Shown: one piece after another, positions 26,795 through 36,054 of the stretch
Numbering within the stretch: the stretch's first letter is position 1
How the letters are laid out: each line of letters opens with the position of its first letter
DNA from: Vaginella massiliensis
Lineage (GTDB): Bacteria > Bacteroidota > Bacteroidia > Flavobacteriales > Weeksellaceae
Assembly (NCBI RefSeq): GCF_900089075.1
Contig: NZ_LT593746.1
Coordinates: 309,707 to 370,918 of the forward strand
Reading direction: 5' to 3'
Length of the DNA stretch: 61,212 nt
Position numbers and translations under genes: made by a program
Notes under the pieces: generated by a model
Databases searched by the model: none
Told to the model about the DNA's origin: nothing
What the model saw: the letters and a program-made list of their open reading frames with translations, nothing else

Positions 26795-28795
26795 TTAACT
26801 AAAAATATTCCATTTGAGCCCCAATTGTATTTTGAAACCGCGGTAAGGTACACCCGGTACCGAAAAATAATTGCGCTTGCCAAACAAAGCGTTGAGATGA
26901 TCGCCTCGAATATAAAATCGCATATTGCGAACTTTGGCGTTGAGGAATAAATCGACTATAGGATAACCTCCTATTTTTTGAGCCGTTGCTTCATCTTGCA
27001 AATAAAATTCATTGATCAACGGGAAAAAACCTTGTGCATCGTAGCTTGTAAAATAATACGCACTCACCCCAGTTTGCAATTCGGCTTTTCCTTCAAAAAC
27101 TTTTCCTTGCCAATACAGGGTTTCGCGAACTATAAAATCGGGCAAAGGCAAATACGCTTCGTTGTTGGTAACTTTCTGATACTGAATAGTAGAAACCAAA
27201 TTGAATTGTTGAAATTGCAAATGATTGCGTCCTCGAATCTTGAAATAATTGATATTGTCATCCAGTTGCTGCACAATAAAATTGCGGTCTAAATAAGGTT
27301 GATTCCCGATATGATAAACAGCCGCCTCGAGCTGCGTTTTCAACCTATCCAACGACAATATACCATACAATTTTTGGGTATTCACATTATCGAAAGCATC
27401 GTTGTAATAATTGAAATTGGCAAGTGCATTTTGATTATAAATCAAATTGAGCGACGGAATATTGGACCGTGCCAAAATACCTGCTGTGAGGGTGTATTCT
27501 CTTAGCGGACTCACATCTAAAGCCGCATCGATTTTGTACAAACTTCCATGATGGGTCGATTGTAAAAACTCTAGCTCGCCACGCAGTTTGAGCCGCTCAT
27601 TCCAATCGAAATGTACATCTCCGACCACGCCAATCAAATTTTCTTCCCAATCGGACGGTACATAAGACTGATAGCCTTCGAAATAAGCAAAATCTTTTCT
27701 ACCTTCTAACCTTAGATTCTGAAATTTCACGCCTGCATCGAGCGTCAATTTATCTGACCATTGAAAGCCTGCCGTGGTCACATTGCTCATCGATTTCAAT
27801 TCTTTCTCATTAAAAAATACATTCGACACCAACGGATTCTGATCGTTCAGCAAGAAATTAAAATCTTCTGCGTTACTGTATACTTTATATTTCTGATTTT
27901 CGAAGGTGAATCGATTGGCCAATTTTACAGCATAATAGCTTGTGGAATCGGTTGGATTCAATCGCGGTAAAATCCCATAAGAAGCCGCCAAGAAATATCG
28001 CCTAGAATCGAATTTTGAAGTCGTATTGTTCAAATTTACCGCGACATTGGCTGCATTGGTAAGATTGCGCTCCTCAGCTTCGATAAAATCATCAATGTCT
28101 TGTATGCCAAAATTTTCTTCGTTATCGATATTTTGGGTTGCAAAATGCCCCCAAACATTCAAGCGTTTATCTTTGGTATGATAATTCGAACTCAATACGA
28201 ATGCATTGTTCGACGCCAAAGATCGTTGATACAAGCCTCGAGATCGCAGCCCTCTGTATTGCACCGCATAATTGAATTGCGAATTGAGGTTGTGGGTAAA
28301 AAGCGACGAAAGATAATTCCCTTCGCGAACGCCATTTTCGTACACAAACTGGGTCATGGGCGTTTTGACATCGAAATACCGAATGGCATCGGCATAGAGA
28401 TAGTTGAAGCGTTTGCCAGTTGGTAAAAGCTCTTGCTGAAAGGGTTTGTCATAGACTTCTAAAGCGCTTAACGTTTGTCCGATGTTTGGAAATTGCATCT
28501 TGGCAAACAAATCTTTCCCTATAAAATTTTGATTGTAATACGCATCAATCGTGAGGGTGGTATCTACAATTTCTCGTGCGGTTTTATCGGTCCAAAATTG
28601 ATAATCAGCCAACGTGCGTTTTACATACACCACCGAATCGTTGCGTGTTTCGCCCTGCAATGGTCGTCTTCGAATGGTATCGGCTTCGACTACCGAATAG
28701 GGTGAAGTATCTGACGCTTGGTTTCGGTCGCGTTCTATTTGTGCAAGCAAGGGCGTACACAAAATAGCGATATAGAGAAAAATAATCTTTTTCAT
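26795..28795 (-). CDS. Putative porin (Bacteroidota Porin_10-type outer-membrane barrel)
   Basis: A 666-residue protein with a signal peptide (MKKIIFLYIAILCTPLLAQ) and a polar N-terminal stretch. Many amphipathic strands follow, including FPNIGQTLSALEVY, FNYLYADAIRYFDVKTPMTQFVYENG, SSNYHTKDKRLNVWGHFATQN and the terminal strand GFKIQLGLKWNIF. The IRYFDVKTPMTQ segment and length match a family annotated as putative porin in Flavobacteriia. It has no plug domain, so it is not TonB-dependent. It is single, with its own promoter and terminator. The solute is unknown. Confidence 0.8.
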   Translation of the reverse strand: MKKIIFLYIAILCTPLLAQIERDRNQASDTSPYSVVEADTIRRRPLQGETRNDSVVYVKRTLADYQFWTDKTAREIVDTTLTIDAYYNQNFIGKDLFAKMQFPNIGQTLSALEVYDKPFQQELLPTGKRFNYLYADAIRYFDVKTPMTQFVYENGVREGNYLSSLFTHNLNSQFNYAVQYRGLRSRGLYQRSLASNNAFVLSSNYHTKDKRLNVWGHFATQNIDNEENFGIQDIDDFIEAEERNLTNAANVAVNLNNTTSKFDSRRYFLAASYGILPRLNPTDSTSYYAVKLANRFTFENQKYKVYSNAEDFNFLLNDQNPLVSNVFFNEKELKSMSNVTTAGFQWSDKLTLDAGVKFQNLRLEGRKDFAYFEGYQSYVPSDWEENLIGVVGDVHFDWNERLKLRGELEFLQSTHHGSLYKIDAALDVSPLREYTLTAGILARSNIPSLNLIYNQNALANFNYYNDAFDNVNTQKLYGILSLDRLKTQLEAAVYHIGNQPYLDRNFIVQQLDDNINYFKIRGRNHLQFQQFNLVSTIQYQKVTNNEAYLPLPDFIVRETLYWQGKVFEGKAELQTGVSAYYFTSYDAQGFFPLINEFYLQDEATAQKIGGYPIVDLFLNAKVRNMRFYIRGDHLNALFGKRNYFSVPGVPYRGFKIQLGLKWNIFS

Positions 28796-28814
28796 ACACT
28801 GTTGTAAGATGCTA

Positions 28815-28822
28815 CAAATGTA
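28815..28822 (-). promoter_or_regulatory. Putative -7 element of the porin gene
   Basis: TAcaTTTG on the minus strand, 19 bases from the start codon. No clear TTG -33 box. Confidence 0.45.
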
Positions 28823-28843
28823 ATAGAAAATTTTATGTAAAAT

Positions 28844-28869
28844 AAAAAACCCGCTCGACCGAGCGGGTT
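28844..28869. terminator. Terminator of the susCD operon
   Basis: AACCCGCTCG/CGAGCGGGTT with a 2-base loop and, on the minus strand, a TTTTTT tail. It lies 25 bases past the susD stop. Confidence 0.85.
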
Positions 28870-28894
28870 GAAAGTATGGTAAAAAAGTGAATTC

Positions 28895-30328
28895 TTATTT
28901 CCACACTGGATGTTGCGTCATGTTAGGATTACGGTTCATTTCACTCAGCGGCATAGGTATTACCCAATATTTACTATCTGCTGGCATTGAGCAAGACAAA
29001 CAATTGGTTTCTCTTTCGAATCCTAATCCATTTCGTTTTAGGTCTGTGAATCGATGACCTTCACCAATGAATTCGATTTTTTTGTCTGCCAAAATCGCGG
29101 TAATTGCATCCCCAGAATATGGATTTGCCCCTCTTTCTGCTGCATGTTCATTCAACAATGCTAAGGCAGCTGCGCTATCACCTTTTTTCGCTAAAGCTTC
29201 CATTTTGATGTACTTAGCTTCTGTTGCTCTCAACACTTTCACGTTTACCGTCCAGTTACCATCGCCGGTGTTTCTTGGCCATTTTCTCAACCAAACTCCT
29301 TTTGGAGTATCGGTTACAGGTGCTCCACTGGTGTTGAACAATCTTTTTCTTTCGTCACCGCTATTGATTTGGTTGTAGAAAGCTTCTCTAGCCAATAAAC
29401 TTCTGTGAGATCCAGAGTTTGAATAGAACGTACTGATGTGGGCATTTACTGCCAAATTGTAATTCGCCGTCTGGTTGATCTCGAATAGAGTTTCTGGTTG
29501 TTGTTCCAACAAAGCAACATTGGTAGAAGTGAAATAGTCGTACAATTTATCCTTTGTAATAGGAGGTTGTGCCGCCATTACCTCATCTGCCAATGCAATT
29601 GCTTTGTCGTAATCCCCAGAGGCACCTCTGGTCAAATAAACTTTAGACAGGATTAATTTTCCTGCTAAAGGAGAAATAAACGTTTTAGCATCGGTGGTTC
29701 TGAAGTTAGGGTTCATTTCTACAATCCCTTCGCTAAGGTCTTTGATGATTTGGTCATAAACCTCTGCAACCGTTGCTCTAGAGTATTTGGTGTTGGGATT
29801 ATAGATTCCTAAATTCAATGGTATACCAAACTCTTGATATTGCCCAGATGTTGGGTTGCTCGAATAAAGTTGAACCAAAGTGAAATATAGGAAACCTCTC
29901 AATAGTTTTGCTTCTCCCTTCAAGCTTTTTGTAACATCTGTAGTCGGAAGCGATCCTTCGTTGATTACAATATTGGCTTGATTGATCCCATTATACCCCA
30001 CATCTAAGAATCCTAGATCCGAGTCACCAGACCAGCTGAGATTCTGATAAGAAACATTGTATCCATCATTGCTGTTGCTGACAAAAATATTGTCTGATAC
30101 AACATCATTGAAAATCAAGTATTGTGCACCGTAGAGACCAGCCCCTCCTACGCTATTGTAAATACCGTTGGTAACGTATATTAACTTTGTTTCTGACTCT
30201 ATGTGACCGGTAGAGGTGTCATAGACATCTCCCAATTCATATTTAAGGTCCAAATCGTTTTCATCGCAACTCGTAAAGGTCAACAAAGCTCCGATAAAAA
30301 ATAGTTTAAATATATTTTTTGCTTTCAT
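28895..30328 (-). CDS. SusD/RagB family nutrient-binding lipoprotein
   Basis: A 477-residue surface lipoprotein. The signal ends in a lipobox (LTFTSC, Cys21). The SusD fold is shown by VTNGIYNSVGGAGLYG, the TPR-type helices LKGEAKLLRGFLYFTLVQLY and AGKLILSKVYLTRGASGDY, and a C-terminal block DKKIEFIGEGHRFTDLKRNG followed by WVIPMPLSEMNRNPNM. SusD proteins lid the SusC channel and capture glycans or peptides. It is downstream of the SusC gene by 12 bases. The partner SusC is interrupted, so this protein may be orphaned. No glycoside hydrolase lies alongside to identify the ligand. Confidence 0.93.
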   Translation of the reverse strand: MKAKNIFKLFFIGALLTFTSCDENDLDLKYELGDVYDTSTGHIESETKLIYVTNGIYNSVGGAGLYGAQYLIFNDVVSDNIFVSNSNDGYNVSYQNLSWSGDSDLGFLDVGYNGINQANIVINEGSLPTTDVTKSLKGEAKLLRGFLYFTLVQLYSSNPTSGQYQEFGIPLNLGIYNPNTKYSRATVAEVYDQIIKDLSEGIVEMNPNFRTTDAKTFISPLAGKLILSKVYLTRGASGDYDKAIALADEVMAAQPPITKDKLYDYFTSTNVALLEQQPETLFEINQTANYNLAVNAHISTFYSNSGSHRSLLAREAFYNQINSGDERKRLFNTSGAPVTDTPKGVWLRKWPRNTGDGNWTVNVKVLRATEAKYIKMEALAKKGDSAAALALLNEHAAERGANPYSGDAITAILADKKIEFIGEGHRFTDLKRNGLGFERETNCLSCSMPADSKYWVIPMPLSEMNRNPNMTQHPVWK

Positions 30329-30340
30329 GTTTCTTTTTTT

Positions 30341-33300
30341 TTAAAAATCAATCGTAAATCCTAACGAGATACTTCTCATGATTGGAGATGTATTGTCGTA
30401 CAATCCTTTTCCTCTCCATCCACCTGCGGCGTTTGAATTCGATTCAGGATCGAAGGTTAATTTATCATCAAATGCATACAACCAAAGGTTGACTCCTTTT
30501 ACGTAGACTGTGAAATTGTCTATTCCTGTCTGAGTTTTGAATTTATCGCCAAAAGAATAAGCAAGTTTGGCTTCTTTCAAACGTATATGATCACCTTTGA
30601 AAATCCATCTAGAAGATGGTCCAGAAGATGCTGTTGGAGTACCATTGTGGCTTATTCCTCCCGCAATTGGTTTCGGATTAGATGCATTCGGGTTGTCTGG
30701 CGTCCACACATCATACAACGCATCGGTAATTTGAGTGGTTGTCATATCTGTACCGTCTGACAATTGGTAGTTTTGCCAACGGTTGTGTACATAATAGTCG
30801 AACTGCCCTGTAAAGAATACCGAAAGCGTAATATTTTTGAACGTGAAATCGTTTTTGATACTCAATAAGTATTTAGGGAATGCTGATTTCCCCATCCATA
30901 CGCGTTCTGCTTCTGTTCTTGTGTATACATACTCGTTTTTGTCACCATTTTTCCACCAGCGTGGTGCACCCGTTTGTGGATCTACACCTGCCCACAAAAA
31001 TGTATAATATTCACCAACTTCTCTACCTTCTGCCAAAGCACGCATGCTATTCGATGTTCCGTCTAATTCGAAAGTACCTTCGGCTTCGAACAATTTTACG
31101 AGCTTATTCTTGTTATACGAGAAGTTACCGTAAACATTCCATTTGAATTCTTTATCCAATGGTCTTGCAGTTACCGTTAACTCAATCCCTTTATTCGAAA
31201 TATCTCCAATATTGGTATATCGAGAGTTCGGTCCTCCTACGGTTTGCGGCAAACCAAAAGCATAAATAGCATCAGCCGTTAATTTATCATAAACATCAAC
31301 AGAGAAACTTAAGGCGTTGTTCAAGAATGCAAAATCAACTCCAGCATTCCACTGTTTAGAAAGCTCCCACGAAAGATCTGGATCACCCGCATCAGAAATT
31401 CCCATAGTTGGCTCAGCTGCATAACTTCCGGTTCCTAAAATAGCGTAAGCATTGTATTGAGCTCCCCAATTATCAGCATACGGAATGTTTCCGATTTCCC
31501 CATAACTCAATCTAAAGATGAGATTTGAGAAAGGCGATGATGAAAACTCACGAGCAACATCCCAACTACCACCTACAGACCAAAAGACACCTGCTTTATT
31601 ATTTAAACCTAATGTAGAGTTGGCGTCGCGTCTCAATTGACCAGATAGGGTATATTTACCGTTGTAAACATAGTTCAATCTAGAGAAATACGAAATCTGC
31701 TTCCAGAACAAAAAATCATCCCCACCTCTTAATTTATCTGGGTTAACGAAAGTAAGGTATGGTTTTGGTTCTGATAAATCTGTTCCTCCTGCATAGAGAT
31801 AATTGTACTTATGCTCTTGGTACTCCATTCCTGCCCAAACTTGTAAATCGTGTACATCGTTGAATTTGTTACGATACGAAACCGAGTTTTGCCAGTTCCA
31901 GTCAAACGCAGCGTTCTTTGTCACTTGCACTACCCCGTTATTGCCATATCCGTCACCCACAGATGGATCCCAATATGACTTTTCGTTCAATGCTTGGTAT
32001 TGCGCCCCGTACAATGTGTAAAAGTAGAAATTCTTCGCAAATTGCCACTCCGCATTCACCGATCCTAAAAACGTTGTAATAGAACCAGTTAAGAAATCTT
32101 TTTCTAAAATTCCAAGTGGATTAAATTTATTCTCTGTTCCGGGAGGTATTTGTGTGTTCAAACTTCCATCTGGGTTATACACCGGATATAATGGTAAAAT
32201 ATTCCATCGAGAGTTCCATGGGTTGGCATACGCTCCACCATCGTTTATCGTGCGGCGTTCTACATTCGAAAAGTTGAGGTTCAATCCTACGTTGAACTTT
32301 TCATCAATTCTATGTTCGAGAGCAGAGTTTACCGATATACGGTCGAATTTGGTATTCAAGATAAGCGGTAAGTTGTCGTAATAAGATCCCCCTAATCTGA
32401 ATGACGTATTCTCGCTACCTCCCGTCATCGAGAAGTTGTATGTTTTTACAGACGAAAGGCTTCTGGTAATAACATCTTGCCAATCGGTATCGGTAACTCC
32501 ATCGTATTGGTATTGATTCACAGTATAAGCGCGAGCATCATCCATCGTGCCATGCAAACCTGTGTTGAAGTTTGCTAATGTTGCCCATTGCATAAATTCT
32601 GAAGCGTTCATGAATCGTTGATTATCGTATGCTATTTCTTGAACAGCCATATCAGACGACACATTGAATCTTGTTTTTTGGTTGTAACGACCTTTTTTGG
32701 TTGTCACCACAATCACCCCATTCGCACCACGCGCACCGTAGAGCGCTGTTGCAGAAGCATCTTTCAATACCTATACCGATTCTATCGCGTTCGGATCGAT
32801 TGAAGCCAATGGGTTCCAAGATTCCATCAAACCTGCGTTATCAGTACCTTTACCTACCACAACCCCGTCGATTACGTACAATGGGTTAGGCGTCCCAACC
32901 AAAGAACTTACCCCACGAAGCGTGATGATGTTGGTTGACCCTGGATCACCCGAGTTGGTAGAGAACACCAAACCAGCCACACGACCATTCAAAACTTCAT
33001 CAATAGAAGCGGTCGGCGCCAATTCGAAGTCTTCTTTTTTTACAATATCATACGCTCCAATTTTCTGAGCAGCATCCATTTTAATTCCCCCTACCAAGGT
33101 AACCCCTGACAACTCAATTTGGTCAGTTTTTGTTTTGGCAAATTTCACTTCGCCAAGGTTATTTTTGGTTACCTTCAAGCTATAGATTTCACCATTCGAG
33201 TCGATGATGGTTAAAGTATCTCCTACTTTTGCATCGATCGAAAAGCTACCATCTAGATCGGTATATGCAGTTGCTCCTGTAGATTCAACTTTTACTTCTG

Positions 33301-33415
33301 CGTCTTCCAACACAAAGCCAGTAGAATCTTTCAAAACTCCTGTCACCTGAGCCATTGCGAATCCTCCGAAAAGGAATAACGACAATGTTCCTAAAGTTGT
33401 AAATTTTCTCCTCAT
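30341..33415 (-). pseudogene. SusC/RagA-type TonB-linked receptor, interrupted by an in-frame TAG
   Basis: Two same-frame pieces (33415-32771, 214 residues; about 32770-30341) flank a TAG at 32773-32771. The joined reading is DPNAIESV-stop-VLKDASATALYGARGANG. The normal SusC box there is SVEVLKDASATALYG, so a single Glu codon (GAG) became TAG. The full gene would be about 1024 codons: signal peptide, carboxypeptidase-regulatory-like domain (about 24-90), plug (about 110-235; LYVIDGVVVG, TNIITLRGVSS) and barrel ending RSISLGFTIDF. Translation from codon 217 (TTG) would lack signal and plug. Probably a recent pseudogene, or a base error. Confidence 0.9.
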
Positions 33416-33520
33416 ATGTATTATAAATTACTTATTTTCTATATTGCTTCACTTAGCAAAAATGTTTAAAAAAATTGATATTTCAAAATATTTTGTTAAA
33501 ACTTTAATAAATTAATATAA

Positions 33521-33549
33521 AAAAAGCCAGAATTGTGACAACTCTGGCT
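33521..33549 (-). terminator. Terminator of folE-cysS
   Basis: Minus-strand AGCCAGAGTTGT/AATTCTGGCT hairpin (with a wobble) and a run of T. It lies 25 bases beyond the cysS stop. Confidence 0.8.
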
Positions 33550-33574
33550 TTTATTTGCAATTATTTTGCTTCGA

Positions 33575-35047
33575 TTAGTGCTGGTATTCCGTTCCGTTTT
33601 TTCCGTCTTTCAACTGAATTCCTGCATTGGCTAGGCGGTCTCGAATTTCATCCGACAGGGCAAAATTCTTATCTACTCGCGCTTGATTTCGTATTTCGAT
33701 TAATAATTTTATTGCCTCGTCTAACTGATTGTTTTGACCATTCGCCTGATCGTTTCGCAACCCTAAAACTTCCGTCACAAAACCTTTGAACTCGTTTTTC
33801 AACAAATCGAGGTCGTCCTTACGCAAGCTTCCGTTGTTTTCTTTGATCGAATTGATGATTTTCACCCCGTCGAATAAATGAGCAATGAGGACAGGCGTGT
33901 TGAAGTCGTCGTCCATAGCTGCATAGAGCTTCGAAACCCATTCTTCTATCTCGAAAGTAGAAGCCTCTTTCGCTTCTAGTGTTTCTAAGGTTTTCAGGGC
34001 GTCCATCAATCGGTGATAGCCTTTTTCTGATGCCAACATGGCTTCGTTCGAGATGTCTAAAACGCTTCTGTAATGCGCTTGTAAAAAGCAGAAACGTACG
34101 ACGCTTGCCGGAAAAGGTTTTTCAAAAAAATCATTATCGCCCTTCACCAATTGCATGGGCAAAATATAATTTCCGGTCGATTTGCTCATTCGTTGCCCGT
34201 TCATGGTCAACATATTGGCATGCATCCAGTATTTCACAGGTTCGTGCTGATGTACTCCTTTGGCTTGAGCAATTTCGCATTCGTGATGCGGAAACTTCAA
34301 ATCCATTCCGCCCCCATGAATATCGAAATAGTCGCCCAAATATTTGGTGCTCATCACGGTACATTCTAAATGCCACCCTGGAAAACCATCGCCCCAAGGC
34401 GAACTCCATCGCATGATGTGCGCGGGTGAAGCGTTTTTCCAAAGTGCAAAATCAACGGGATTTTTCTTTTCGCCTTGTCCGTCGAGGTCACGGGTGTTCG
34501 AGATGAGTTCTTCGATATTGCGGTTGCTCAACTCGCCATAATTCAATCCTCTTTCGTTGTACGCCAACACATCGAAGTAGACCGATCCGTTCACTTCATA
34601 CGCCAATCCCAAATCGATGAGTTTTTGCGTCAGTTCTATTTGTTCAACAATATGCCCCGTAGCTGTAGGCTCGATTGTTGGCGGTAGCAGATTGAAAACA
34701 TCCAACACTTTATGAAAATCTACGGTATATTTTTGCACAATCTCCATTGGTTCTAATTTTTCCAATTTCGACTGTTTCACAAATCGATCATTTTCAACAT
34801 TTCCGTCGTCGGTCAAATGCCCTGCATCGGTAATATTGCGCACGTAACGCACTTTATACCCCAAATAATTGAGGTATCGATAAATCATATCAAACGACAT
34901 GAAGGTGCGCACGTTTCCTAGATGCACATTGCTGTACACGGTTGGTCCACAAACGTACATCCCTACTTTGTCTTGATTGATGGGTTCGAATGTCTCTTTT
35001 TGTCCAGATAATGAATTGTAAACTTTTAATTGATTCGATTTGATCAT
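33575..35047 (-). CDS. cysS: Cysteinyl-tRNA synthetase
   Basis: A 490-residue class I synthetase charging tRNA-Cys. Signatures are the zinc and HIGH region [20 protein letters not shown] (HLGN), the second metal region [18 protein letters not shown] and [17 protein letters not shown], and the KMSKS loop as RMSKSTGNY. Length fits the family. It lies 19 bases after folE and is probably cotranscribed with it. Confidence 0.98.
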   Translation of the reverse strand: MIKSNQLKVYNSLSGQKETFEPINQDKVGMYVCGPTVYSNVHLGNVRTFMSFDMIYRYLNYLGYKVRYVRNITDAGHLTDDGNVENDRFVKQSKLEKLEPMEIVQKYTVDFHKVLDVFNLLPPTIEPTATGHIVEQIELTQKLIDLGLAYEVNGSVYFDVLAYNERGLNYGELSNRNIEELISNTRDLDGQGEKKNPVDFALWKNASPAHIMRWSSPWGDGFPGWHLECTVMSTKYLGDYFDIHGGGMDLKFPHHECEIAQAKGVHQHEPVKYWMHANMLTMNGQRMSKSTGNYILPMQLVKGDNDFFEKPFPASVVRFCFLQAHYRSVLDISNEAMLASEKGYHRLMDALKTLETLEAKEASTFEIEEWVSKLYAAMDDDFNTPVLIAHLFDGVKIINSIKENNGSLRKDDLDLLKNEFKGFVTEVLGLRNDQANGQNNQLDEAIKLLIEIRNQARVDKNFALSDEIRDRLANAGIQLKDGKNGTEYQH

Positions 35048-35066
35048 AAAGTATCGTCAATAGCGG

Positions 35067-35741
35067 TTATACGTTAAATGTTGTTTTCAGGTTGAGGTAG
35101 GATAAAAATTCTTTGCGAAGATTTTCGTCTTCTTTGAATGCTCCTCCATACTCTGCTGTTACGGTACTCGATTCGATGTCTTTGATTCCTCTAGAATTTA
35201 CACATAAGTGTTTAGCATCTACGATACACGCCACATCATCTGTACCCAAAGCCTCTTGCATTGCTTTCACAATTTGCATGGTCAATCGTTCTTGGACTTG
35301 TGGTCTTTTGGCATAATACTCCACAATTCTATTCATTTTCGATAATCCGATCACGCGTCCATTCGAGATGTACGCCACATGTGCACGCCCTACAATAGGC
35401 AAGAAATGATGCTCGCAGGTAGAATACACCACGATGTCTTTCTCGACCAGCATTTGGTTGTAGTTGTATTTGTTTTCAAAAGTAGACATGCCGGGTTTGT
35501 TTTCTGGTAACAATCCGCCAAAAATCTCTTTCACAAACATTTTGGCAACACGTTTTGGGGTTCCTTTCAGGCTGTCATCGGTAAGATCCATGCCAAGGGT
35601 TTCCATTATTTTTCTAAAGTCTTCTTCGATCAATTTCACCTTTTCGTCTACCGACAAATCAAAAGCGTCTTCGCGCAATGGGGTTTCCAAATTGGTAAGA
35701 AAATGATGATCATCTAATTCGTCTATATGTTTATCACACAT
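35067..35741 (-). CDS. folE: GTP cyclohydrolase I (type IA)
   Basis: A 224-residue enzyme that converts GTP to dihydroneopterin triphosphate, the first step of tetrahydrofolate synthesis. Zinc and active-site motifs are YSTCEHHFLPIVGRAHVAYI and VDAKHLCVNSRGIKD. RPQVQERLTMQI and the TPKRVAKMFVKEIFGGL helix are typical. The approximately 35-residue N-terminal extension is ordinary for the group. First gene of the folE-cysS pair. Confidence 0.97.
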   Translation of the reverse strand: MCDKHIDELDDHHFLTNLETPLREDAFDLSVDEKVKLIEEDFRKIMETLGMDLTDDSLKGTPKRVAKMFVKEIFGGLLPENKPGMSTFENKYNYNQMLVEKDIVVYSTCEHHFLPIVGRAHVAYISNGRVIGLSKMNRIVEYYAKRPQVQERLTMQIVKAMQEALGTDDVACIVDAKHLCVNSRGIKDIESSTVTAEYGGAFKEDENLRKEFLSYLNLKTTFNV

Positions 35742-35760
35742 CGTCTCTAAAAAATTTTCA

Positions 35761-35768
35761 CAAATTTA
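35761..35768 (-). promoter_or_regulatory. Putative -7 element of folE-cysS
   Basis: TAaaTTTG on the minus strand, 19 bases upstream of the folE ATG. No TTG at the -33 position. Confidence 0.45.
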
Positions 35769-35918
35769 TTGAAACTAAAAGATATTCGCATCATAAGTTC
35801 TATAAATTGGAAAGAAATCACCAAATCGAGCAAATTGCACACAGGACTGAATTAGAAAAAATCCAGTCAGCTCGTCTAAAAAAAACAATTTGAAAAGGAT
35901 TACAATTATCCCGCACAG

Positions 35919-35969
35919 AAACCATTTGTTTGTAAAATAATTTATTATTTTCGTTCAAACAAATGGTTT
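35919..35969. promoter_or_regulatory. Nested palindrome upstream of hutH (operator or attenuator/terminator)
   Basis: Outer arms AAACCATTTGTTTG (35919-35932) and CAAACAAATGGTTT (35956-35969) are a perfect 14-bp inverted repeat. The spacer holds an inner perfect repeat AAAATAAT-tt-ATTATTTT. On the plus strand the outer arm runs into TGCTTTTTTT, so it can act as an intrinsic terminator upstream of hutH. Confidence 0.7.
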
Positions 35970-36054
35970 TGCTTTTTTTGGTATGGAGCAAAAATAAATT
36001 CAATTTCTCTTCTACCGATCGGCAAACCGCAACTCAAACAAATTTATACAACAG

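Larger units (their letters stand above)
35742..36054. other. Intergenic region between folE and hutH
   Basis: 313 bases. It holds the folE promoter candidate (35761-35768), a 51-base nested palindrome (35919-35969) with a T-rich tract after it, and the hutH leader. A 61-codon minus-strand ORF here (35818-36003) has no recognisable features and I do not call it. Confidence 0.6.

Noticed and set aside
30341-32767. Independent gene starting at TTG 32767
   Set aside because: It is the same frame and domain continuation of the SusC gene after the TAG; no signal peptide.
35818-36003. 61-codon minus-strand ORF between folE and hutH
   Set aside because: It runs through the palindrome, has no motif, signal or neighbour support, and its composition looks like translated intergenic DNA.
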